A stretch of DNA of 10,669 nucleotides, from contig JAPVSJ010000080.1 of NCBI GenBank assembly GCA_047519745.1, positions 1-10,669 of the forward strand, read 5' to 3'. Below are positions 5,405 to 10,669 of the stretch, in pieces. A program made the translations under genes and the position numbers. The notes beneath the pieces were generated by a model. It made no database searches. It worked only from the letters and a program-made list of their open reading frames with translations, and was not told the DNA's origin. The DNA is from VRUE01 sp047519745. Lineage in GTDB: Bacteria; Actinomycetota; Thermoleophilia; Solirubrobacterales; 70-9. The first letter of the stretch is position 1. The number at the start of each line of letters is the position of its first letter.

Positions 5405-6438
5405 GCACGATCGAGCAGCGCCCCGAGGCCGCGCCCGCGGCGCCTACCGCGATCCCCCACGACTACTCGAAGCGGATGATGGTCTTCGGCGGTCGCAGCT
5501 CGATGGAGCTGGCGGCGAAGGTCGCCGACAAGCTCGAACTCGACCTCGGCCAGGTGACGCTGAAGACCTTCGCCAACGGCGAGGTCTACTGCCGCTACGA
5601 GGAGTCGATCCGCGGCGCCGACGTCTTCATCGTCCAGTCGACCTGCGCCAACGAGCAGAGCGAGATGACCCCGAACGACGCCCTGGTCGAGCTGCTGACG
5701 ATGATCGACGCCGCCCAGGGCGCCTCCGCGCACCGCATCATCGCCGTCCTGCCCTGGTACGGATACGCGCGCCAGGACAAGAAGTCCGCGCCGCGCGAGC
5801 CGATCTCCGCCCGCATCATGGCCAAGTGCCTGGAGGCCGTCGGCACCGACCGCGTCCTCACCATGGACCTGCACGCGGGCCAGGTCCAGGGCTTCTTCCA
5901 CATCCCGGTCGACCACATGACGGCGATGCCGATGCTGACCCAGTGGTTCGCCGACCAGGAACTGAGCGAGGAGCTCGTGATCGTCTCCCCCGACGCCGGC
6001 CGGGTCAAGACCGCGCGTAACTTCGCCCGCCGCATCGGCACCCACTGGGCGGTGATGGAGAAGGAGCGTCCCGCCCAGCAGGTTGCCGAGATCGGCTACG
6101 TGGTCGGCGACGTCAAAGGCAAGACCGCGGTTCTCGTCGACGACATGATCGACACCGCCGGGACCCTTTGTGCAGCTGCCCAGACGGTGCTCGACGAGGG
6201 CGCCGCGCGGGTGATCGCGTGTGCCACGCACGGCGTCTTCTCCGGGCCTGCCTACGAGCGGCTGGCGGGCTCGGCGATCGAGCGGATCGTCGTCACCGAC
6301 ACGCTCCCGCTGCGTCCAGGCGCTCCGGACAACATCACCGTGCTCTCGACCGCCGGCACCTTCGCCGACTCGATCCGCCGCATCTTCACCGACGACTCGG
6401 TCTCCGAGATCTTCGCCGGCGAGAATCAGCTCTTCTGA
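5401..6438 (+). CDS. prs: Ribose-phosphate pyrophosphokinase (PRPP synthase)
   Basis: Transfers pyrophosphate from ATP to ribose-5-phosphate, giving PRPP for purine, pyrimidine, NAD, histidine and tryptophan synthesis; cytosolic. The product is 345 aa against about 315 for the family; a Pro/Ala-rich N-terminal tail of about 25 residues explains much of the excess. Class I motifs: FANGEVYCRYEESIRG (57-72), WYGYARQDKK (119-128), the DLHAGQVQGFF metal/ATP region (His158), flexible catalytic loop EKERP (Lys221, Arg223) and PRPP loop DDMIDTAGT (247-255). The TTG start overlaps the glmU stop and is preceded by AGGAGG. No later in-frame start with a ribosome binding site is evident. Pairing with glmU is standard in Actinobacteria. 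The 3' end overlaps the next ATG by one base. Confidence 0.96.
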   Translation: MSTIEQRPEAAPAAPTAIPHDYSKRMMVFGGRSSMELAAKVADKLELDLGQVTLKTFANGEVYCRYEESIRGADVFIVQSTCANEQSEMTPNDALVELLTMIDAAQGASAHRIIAVLPWYGYARQDKKSAPREPISARIMAKCLEAVGTDRVLTMDLHAGQVQGFFHIPVDHMTAMPMLTQWFADQELSEELVIVSPDAGRVKTARNFARRIGTHWAVMEKERPAQQVAEIGYVVGDVKGKTAVLVDDMIDTAGTLCAAAQTVLDEGAARVIACATHGVFSGPAYERLAGSAIERIVVTDTLPLRPGAPDNITVLSTAGTFADSIRRIFTDDSVSEIFAGENQLF

Positions 6439-7175
6439 TGCCCGAGGGCCTGCGTCTGGTCGGCCACAAGGGCGCCGACCTGATCGCGCCCGGCAACACG
6501 CTGCAGAGCTTCGTCGCCGCGGTCGAGGCGGGCGTCGACACGATCGAGCTCGACGTGCTCTGGACGCGCGACGGCCATCCTCGCCTGGCGGCGGCGGAGC
6601 GCACGCCGCTGATCGTCGCCCACGACTGGCATGACGCCGAGCGGCGCGAGCCGCTGACCCTGGGCGAGGCGCTTTACGCCTTCACGAAGCCGCCATTGGA
6701 CCGGGTCGAGATCGACCTCGACATCAAGCTGCCGGGCCGGGAGGAGGAGATTGTCGTCGCGGTCCGCGAGCACGGCTTGCTGGAGCGGGCGATGGTCTCG
6801 ACCATGGAGCTCTCGACCCTGGCCAGGATCGGTGCGCTGGAGCCGGGCCTGCGGCGTGGCTGGACCTATCCCAGGGTGACCAAGGACTGGGCCTCGAAGC
6901 GCTGGGCGAAGGCGCCGATGCTGGCCGCCCTCGTCTGGATGCGCGAACGGCTTCCCGGTCTGGCGGCACGCGAACTGCCGAAGATGGAGGTGGAGGCGAT
7001 GTGGGTCTACCACCCGCTCGTCAGCCGTCAGCTGGCAAGGATCACCGACCTGGCCCGGGTCGAGCTGATCGCCTGGACGGTCGACGACGCGGCGCGGATG
7101 AGCAAGCTCGTCGCCGCCGGAGTCGACGGCATCTGCTCAAACGACCCGCGGCTCTTCAAGCGCATCGAACCTTGA
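6438..7175 (+). CDS. Glycerophosphodiester phosphodiesterase-like protein
   Basis: GDPD enzymes hydrolyse deacylated phospholipid diesters to glycerol-3-phosphate and an alcohol. The 245-aa product has the GDPD TIM-barrel order: N-terminal GHKGADLIAPGNT (9-21), metal ligands in TIELDV (Glu37, Asp39), second catalytic His in VAHDW (His62), DLDIK (93-97), and C-terminal AWTVDD plus GVDGICSNDP (212-236). Three signature positions are non-canonical: the usual HRG is HKG, PENT is PGNT (Gly19), and the usual EIK-type third metal ligand reads DIK. Both catalytic histidines are kept, so activity is plausible but substrate range may differ. No signal peptide is seen, so it is probably cytosolic. The ATG overlaps the prs stop by one base (TGATG), so it is the third gene of the glmU operon. 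The residues around 145-180 are rich in Trp, Arg and Lys and may contact membrane; that is inference. Confidence 0.85.
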   Translation: MPEGLRLVGHKGADLIAPGNTLQSFVAAVEAGVDTIELDVLWTRDGHPRLAAAERTPLIVAHDWHDAERREPLTLGEALYAFTKPPLDRVEIDLDIKLPGREEEIVVAVREHGLLERAMVSTMELSTLARIGALEPGLRRGWTYPRVTKDWASKRWAKAPMLAALVWMRERLPGLAARELPKMEVEAMWVYHPLVSRQLARITDLARVELIAWTVDDAARMSKLVAAGVDGICSNDPRLFKRIEP

Positions 7176-7191
7176 ACGTGCCGGCGCACGT
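7176..7191. terminator. Short hairpin between convergent genes
   Basis: ACGTGC (7176-7181) and GCACGT (7186-7191) form a perfect 6-bp stem with a CGGC loop, directly after the stop of the phosphodiesterase-like gene and 20 bases from the kinase stop. A bidirectional terminator would fit this position, but no T tract follows on either strand. Confidence 0.3.
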
Positions 7192-7211
7192 ACAAAGTCC
7201 GCTGCGCCGAG

Positions 7212-8636
7212 TCAGATCGTGCGCGACCGCTCGACGATCGGCGCCTGCCTCACGCCCCGCTCCTCGAAGTACTCCCACTCCTGCTCGCCCAGCTCGGTCG
7301 CGGGCGGATCGGCGTAGATCCACTCGCGCATGATCCGGTGCCAGTTGCGCTTCGCGCGCAGCTGGCCGAGCACGGCGACGACCCCGATTTCCATCCGCCG
7401 TCCCATCAGCTCGTTGGCCGGCAGCGACTCGCGGCGCATCAGGTCGTAGTACTCCGAGCGCGGGTCCTGGGTCGACTCGATGATCTTCATCACCCGTTTC
7501 GGCGTGATCTCGATCTCGCGGTCCTCGACGAACCAGCCGCTGACCGCCATCGTGTGCTCGAGCAGCCGTTCGGCGTCGAGCTTGGAGGGGTTCTTGACGA
7601 AGCCGAGGTCGTGCAGGGCGCCGCGGAAGCGCTCGGGATCGCTGTGGAAGGCGGCGTCGAGGGCACGCTGCTCGAGCACGATCTGCTCGTGGTCCAGCTT
7701 CTTGGTCATGCCGAAGTCGAGGAAGGCGACGCGGCCGTCCTCCATCAGGAAGTAGTTGCCGGGGTGGGGGTCGGCGTTGAAGTGGCGCAGGTGGTAGATC
7801 GAGCCGAAGCTGCCGCGGAAGACGATCTCGCCGAAGCGGCTGCGCTGCTCGTGCGGCAGCTCCTTGACCTGGTCGAAGGTCATCCCCTCGACGAACTCGG
7901 TGACGAGGACGCGGCGACGCGAGAGGCGGGTGATCACTTCCGGCACGTGGATGAAGGGGTGGTCGCGGTAGGCGCGGGCGAAGGTGCGCTGGTTCTGCGC
8001 CTCGTACTCGTAGTCGAGCTCCTCCATCACCCGCTCACGGATCTCATGGGCGATCGCCTTGGCGTCGAGCCCGGGGGCGAGCGCGCGGGCGAGGCGGACG
8101 ATCGTGCCGGCGTTGCGCAGGTCGGCGTCGAGCGCCTCGGCGATGCCCGGGTACTGGATCTTGACCGCGACCCGGCGCCCGTCGAGCAGCTCGGCGCGGT
8201 GCACCTGGCCGATCGAGGCGGCGGCGAAGGCCTCGTGCTCGAACTCGGCGAAGAGCTCGGAGACCGGCTCGTCGTCGTACTCTTCGAGCAGCACCTTCTC
8301 GACCTTCTCCCAGGGCATCGGCGGCGCCGAGGTGCGCAGCTTGGCGAGCTGCTCCTGGTAGATCTCGCGCGACTCCTCGGGTAGGAAGTCGGTGTCTATG
8401 AAGGAGGCGAACTGCCCCAGCTTCATCGCCGCGCCCTTCATCTGGCCGAGCGCGCCGACCATCTTCAACGCCGTCTCGAGGTGGCGTTGGTCGAGCTTTT
8501 CCCTGCTGCTCTCTTCAGAGCGGGCGACGTTGGTCGCCTTGGTCCCGGCGTAGCGGGCACCCTGCACGCCGACGATCGAGCCGAGCTTGGCGGAGCGGCG
8601 CAGCCGCCCTTTGGGGATCTTCGAGTCGTCGGCCAT
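7212..8636 (-). CDS. ABC1/UbiB (ADCK)-type atypical protein kinase-like protein
   Basis: The ABC1 family has a protein-kinase-like fold; members such as UbiB and Coq8 act as ATPases or small-molecule kinases supporting quinone or isoprenoid lipid metabolism. The 474-aa product carries the full family signature: KxGQ motif (MKLGQ, 71-75), Ala-rich replacement of the P-loop (AAASIGQVHRA, 138-148), VAVK lysine (Lys159), EELDYEYEAQN (205-215), catalytic NADPHPGN (287-294, Asp289, Asn294) and metal-binding DFG (307-309). The usual first His of HADPHPGN is Asn, which occurs in other actinobacterial members. A helical C-terminal part, about 315-474, follows. No transmembrane helix is obvious. The start ATG 8636 lacks a good Shine-Dalgarno sequence. 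It is convergent with the glmU operon and divergent from rplY across 72 bp. The specific substrate is unknown, so no symbol is given. Confidence 0.9.
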   Translation of the reverse strand: MADDSKIPKGRLRRSAKLGSIVGVQGARYAGTKATNVARSEESSREKLDQRHLETALKMVGALGQMKGAAMKLGQFASFIDTDFLPEESREIYQEQLAKLRTSAPPMPWEKVEKVLLEEYDDEPVSELFAEFEHEAFAAASIGQVHRAELLDGRRVAVKIQYPGIAEALDADLRNAGTIVRLARALAPGLDAKAIAHEIRERVMEELDYEYEAQNQRTFARAYRDHPFIHVPEVITRLSRRRVLVTEFVEGMTFDQVKELPHEQRSRFGEIVFRGSFGSIYHLRHFNADPHPGNYFLMEDGRVAFLDFGMTKKLDHEQIVLEQRALDAAFHSDPERFRGALHDLGFVKNPSKLDAERLLEHTMAVSGWFVEDREIEITPKRVMKIIESTQDPRSEYYDLMRRESLPANELMGRRMEIGVVAVLGQLRAKRNWHRIMREWIYADPPATELGEQEWEYFEERGVRQAPIVERSRTI

Positions 8637-8692
8637 TGCCCGGCAAGGTTGTCACAGGAGCCTCGCGGCGGGCTCCGTTTCGCGGCTTTCTC

Positions 8693-8698
8693 TATCCT
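8693..8698 (+). promoter_or_regulatory. rplY: Candidate -10 box for rplY
   Basis: TATCCT fits TANNNT and matches TATAAT at four positions. It ends 10 nt before the ATG at 8709, so the transcript would have a leader of only about 3-4 nt. No Shine-Dalgarno motif is present before the ATG. No clear -35 hexamer is seen 16-19 nt upstream. Confidence 0.4.
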
Positions 8699-8708
8699 CT
8701 CCCGTCCG

Positions 8709-9401
8709 ATGGCTCGCACTCGCGAAAAGCTCAAGGCCGCCGCGCGCACCGATTTCGGCTCGCGCAGCTCGCGTCGCCTGCGCGCGGAGGAGCTGGTGCC
8801 CGGCGTCGTCTACGGCGGTGGCGCGGAGGCGCGCGCCTTCCAGGCGGGCGAACGCGAGATCCGTGCCGTGCTGGCCGGCGGCCAGGCGCTGTTCGACCTC
8901 GAGCTCGAGGGGTCGAAAGCAGTGCCGGTCGTGGTCAAGGAGCAGCAGCTCCACCCGGTGCGCGGCAACCTCCAGCACATCGACCTGCAGGAAGTGAAGC
9001 TCGACGAGGCGATCCAGGCCGAGGTCGCGATCGAGCTGGAAGGCGCTGAGACCGCGCCTGGGGTCAAAGAGGGCGGTGTGCTCGAGCACGTCACCCGTGA
9101 GATCACGGTCGAAGCGCTGCCGACTGAGATCCCCGAGCGCCTCGTCGCCGACGTCTCCGAGATGCAGATCAACGACACCGTGACGCTGTCCGCGATCGCC
9201 GCGCCCGAGGGCGTCAAATTCGTCGCCGATGACCTCGACGAGGTCACGATCGCCACCCTTTCCCCGCCGCGCGTCGAGGAAGAGCCCGAGCCTGCCGTCG
9301 AAGAGGAGGCCGAGCTCGTCGGCGAGGAGGGCGAGGCCCCCGCCGCCGAGGCCGGTGGCGACTCGGGCGAGGGCGGCGACTCGGGCGACTCCGGGGAGTA
9401 G
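8709..9401 (+). CDS. rplY: 50S ribosomal protein L25/general stress protein Ctc
   Basis: Binds 5S rRNA in the central protuberance of the large subunit. The 230-aa product is the long CTC/TL5 form: an N-terminal L25 domain, about 1-93 (RTREKLKAAARTDFG, LVPGVVYGGG, HPVRGNLQHIDL), and a C-terminal beta domain, about 97-190 (EVAIELEGAE, GGVLEHVTREITVEALPTEIPE, DVSEM). A strongly acidic tail, about 189-230, ends in Gly/Asp/Ser/Glu repeats. The frame is open upstream to 8481, but that part runs antisense through the kinase gene; ATG 8709 gives the family N-terminus. Without a Shine-Dalgarno sequence and with a nearby TATCCT box, the mRNA is probably near-leaderless. pth follows after 9 nt, a common pairing (translation core). 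Confidence 0.95.
   Translation: MARTREKLKAAARTDFGSRSSRRLRAEELVPGVVYGGGAEARAFQAGEREIRAVLAGGQALFDLELEGSKAVPVVVKEQQLHPVRGNLQHIDLQEVKLDEAIQAEVAIELEGAETAPGVKEGGVLEHVTREITVEALPTEIPERLVADVSEMQINDTVTLSAIAAPEGVKFVADDLDEVTIATLSPPRVEEEPEPAVEEEAELVGEEGEAPAAEAGGDSGEGGDSGDSGE
9357..9388 (+). repeat. 14-bp direct repeat in the rplY acidic tail
   Basis: GGCGACTCGGGCGA occurs at 9357-9370 and again at 9375-9388, in frame, encoding the repeated GDSGE-like end of L25. Such a repeat invites length variation by slippage. The tail is probably disordered. Confidence 0.7.
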
Positions 9402-9410
9402 TTCCGCGCC

Positions 9411-10028
9411 GTGTCGATCTTCCGCCGCCGCAAGGCCAGCGGCGGGGGCGGTGCCGAGCAGGGCGGCGGCGATCGCATCCTCATCGTCGGCCTCGGCAAC
9501 CCCGGCGCCGAGCACACCGCCACCCGCCACAACATCGGCTTCGACGTGGCTGAGGAGCTCTCGCGACGCTGGGACCTTCCCCGCGCGAAGAAGAAGTTCG
9601 GCGGCCTGATCGCCGAAGGACGCATCCGCCCCGGCGGGCCGCGGGTGGCGATCCTGCTGCCGCAGACTTACATGAATGCCTCCGGCGATTCGGTCGGCCC
9701 GGCGCGCGGCTCGCTCAAGGCCGGGCTGGACCAAGTCGTCGTCCTGCACGACGAGATCGACCTGCCCTTCGGCGAGGTGCAGAGCCGCCTCGGCGGCGGC
9801 CTGGCGGGCCATAACGGGCTGAAGAGCCTCAAGCGCGGCCTGGGCAGCGCCGAGTTCTGGCGCGTGCGGGTCGGCGTCGGGCGCCCCGACTCGACCGACC
9901 CGGAGATCGTCTCCGCCTACGTCCTCGGCCGCTTTCGCGAGCCCCGCGCCGAGGTCCAGGCCTTGATCGACCACGCCGCCGACGAGGCCGAGCGCCTCGT
10001 CGAGCAGCTAGGTTCCCAGCCCGAATGA
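9411..10028 (+). CDS. pth: Peptidyl-tRNA hydrolase
   Basis: Cleaves the ester bond of peptidyl-tRNA released from stalled ribosomes, recycling tRNA; cytosolic and normally essential. The product is 205 aa. Conserved residues (with E. coli equivalents) are Asn30 in GLGNPG (Asn10), catalytic His40 in TRHNIGF (His20), Asn89 in QTYMNASG (Asn68), Asp114 in LHDEIDLPFG (Asp93) and Asn135 in GHNGLKS (Asn114). The GTG start gives an unusual N-terminal extension of about 20 residues, basic then Gly-rich (MSIFRRRKASGGGG), before the normal beginning at RILIVGLGNPG. No later in-frame ATG, GTG or TTG precedes that motif, so the extension appears real unless another start type is used. GGGGAG in the rplY end is about 12 nt upstream. 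The stop overlaps the next gene's ATG (ATGA). Confidence 0.95.
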   Translation: MSIFRRRKASGGGGAEQGGGDRILIVGLGNPGAEHTATRHNIGFDVAEELSRRWDLPRAKKKFGGLIAEGRIRPGGPRVAILLPQTYMNASGDSVGPARGSLKAGLDQVVVLHDEIDLPFGEVQSRLGGGLAGHNGLKSLKRGLGSAEFWRVRVGVGRPDSTDPEIVSAYVLGRFREPRAEVQALIDHAADEAERLVEQLGSQPE

Positions 10029-10669
10029 GCACCGAGCGCACCAGCTACGAGGTCGACGCCCAGGGCATCGCCCTGCTGCGCCTCGAGCGACCCGAGGCGC
10101 GTAATGCGATCGACACCCAGATGCTGGCCGAGATGCTCGAGCACCTTGCGGTCGCCCGCGCCGACGATTCGGCCCGCGTCCTCGTCATCAGCTCCTCCGA
10201 CCAGATGGGCCTCTCGGCCGGCGCCGACGTCAAGGAGCGGCTCGACGAGGAGGGCAAGGTCCGCCGTATGCAGCTCTTCGCCGATCTATACGACGCGATC
10301 GTCGCTTTTCCCAAGCCGACCGTTGCCGCCTGTCACGGCGACGTAGTCGGCGGTGGAGCGGAGATAGCGATCGCCTGCGACATGCGGGTCGGCGGCGCCA
10401 ACCTGCGCCTGCGTTTCCCCGGCGCGGCGTTGGGCGTGCCGGTCGGCCCGGCCCGGCTCGTCACCCTCTGTGGCCTGGCCACCGCCAAGTACCTGCTGCT
10501 GACCTCGCGGACCGTCGGCGCCGACGAGGCATTGCGGCTCGGCCTCGTCAACCGTGTCGCCCCCGCAGCGGCGACCGAGGCGGCGGCGCTGGAGCTCGCG
10601 GCGGCGGCTGCCGCCCACCCGCCCGAGGCCGTCGCCCGCCTGAAGGCGATGCTGCACGAGTGGGACGAC
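10025..10669 (+). CDS. Crotonase-family protein (enoyl-CoA hydratase/isomerase-like), 3'-truncated
   Basis: The frame is open to the window end, giving 215 residues of a family usually about 250-270 aa. Crotonase features: RLERPEARNAID (19-30), first oxyanion-hole segment LSAGADVKE (63-71), PKPTVAACHGDVVGGGAEIAIACD (96-119, second oxyanion Gly110), and a C-terminal helix GADEALRLGLVNRVAP (165-180). Glu113 corresponds to catalytic Glu144 of rat enoyl-CoA hydratase. The second catalytic Glu (Glu164, in a P-E motif) is Gly133 (FPGAALG), so classical hydration of enoyl-CoA is doubtful. An isomerase, thioesterase-like or other crotonase role is possible. ATG 10025 overlaps the pth stop by 4 nt, giving translational coupling. 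It was identified by direct translation of the sequence after pth. Confidence 0.88.
   Translation, partial: MSTERTSYEVDAQGIALLRLERPEARNAIDTQMLAEMLEHLAVARADDSARVLVISSSDQMGLSAGADVKERLDEEGKVRRMQLFADLYDAIVAFPKPTVAACHGDVVGGGAEIAIACDMRVGGANLRLRFPGAALGVPVGPARLVTLCGLATAKYLLLTSRTVGADEALRLGLVNRVAPAAATEAAALELAAAAAAHPPEAVARLKAMLHEWDD

Noticed and set aside
5359..6231. Minus-strand open frame of 290 codons opposite prs
   Set aside because: It is antisense to prs, which has intact catalytic motifs and a strong ribosome binding site, and no domain is recognisable in it.
7338..8384. Plus-strand open frame of 348 codons opposite the ABC1 kinase gene
   Set aside because: The kinase frame carries all family motifs. 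The opposite translation is a low-complexity Leu/Val/Glu/Asp shadow.
8649..8654. TTGTCA as a -35 box for rplY
   Set aside because: It is 38 nt upstream of the TATCCT box, too far for a normal promoter, and no suitable -10 lies 16-18 nt after it.
8652..9974. Long minus-strand open frame of 440 codons opposite rplY and pth
   Set aside because: It lies fully antisense to two unmistakable conserved genes. Its translation is rich in Asp, Gly, Arg, Leu and Val, as expected from reversed GC-rich coding sequence, with no recognisable domain.

Overview
The window is very GC-rich with dense, mostly co-directional genes, few Shine-Dalgarno motifs and several starts that look leaderless. The order tRNA-Gln, glmU, prs, rplY(ctc), pth is the actinobacterial housekeeping arrangement. 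Gene content and protein style suggest a deep-branching actinobacterium, possibly Thermoleophilia/Solirubrobacterales. That placement is inference; no ribosomal RNA is present to test it.

Layout. Bases 1-2469 hold the 3' two thirds of metH (cobalamin-dependent methionine synthase), whose 5' part lies before the window. A tRNA-Gln(UUG) gene follows tail to tail on the minus strand (2477-2549), and after it, also on minus, comes a small two-helix membrane protein of unknown function. That gene diverges from an HdeD/DUF308 membrane protein (3141-3713), with promoter-like motifs for both in the short gap. Bases 3714-4012 contain no gene. They are almost filled by two related ~125-bp palindromic elements in opposite orientation. 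glmU (4013-5404), prs (5401-6438) and a glycerophosphodiester phosphodiesterase-like gene (6438-7175) then form an overlapping operon. It converges on an ABC1/UbiB-type atypical kinase on the minus strand (7212-8636). That kinase diverges from rplY/ctc (8709-9401), followed by pth (9411-10028) and a truncated crotonase-family gene (10025 to the window end), again tightly coupled.

How the genes fit together. glmU makes UDP-GlcNAc for peptidoglycan, prs makes PRPP for nucleotides, His and Trp, L25 is a 5S rRNA-binding ribosomal protein, and Pth recycles peptidyl-tRNA. This is a growth-linked core set. Between prs and rplY the core is interrupted by the phosphodiesterase-like gene and the oppositely oriented kinase.

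The most interesting structure is the pair of palindromic elements between the HdeD gene and glmU. They share internal sequence, their outermost stem sequences differ, and yet each copy remains perfectly self-complementary. Other points worth a look are C33 in the tRNA-Gln anticodon loop, non-canonical signature residues in the phosphodiesterase-like and crotonase-like proteins, and leaderless-looking starts for the HdeD gene, glmU and rplY. I found no CRISPR array, transposase, phage gene or obvious defence system.
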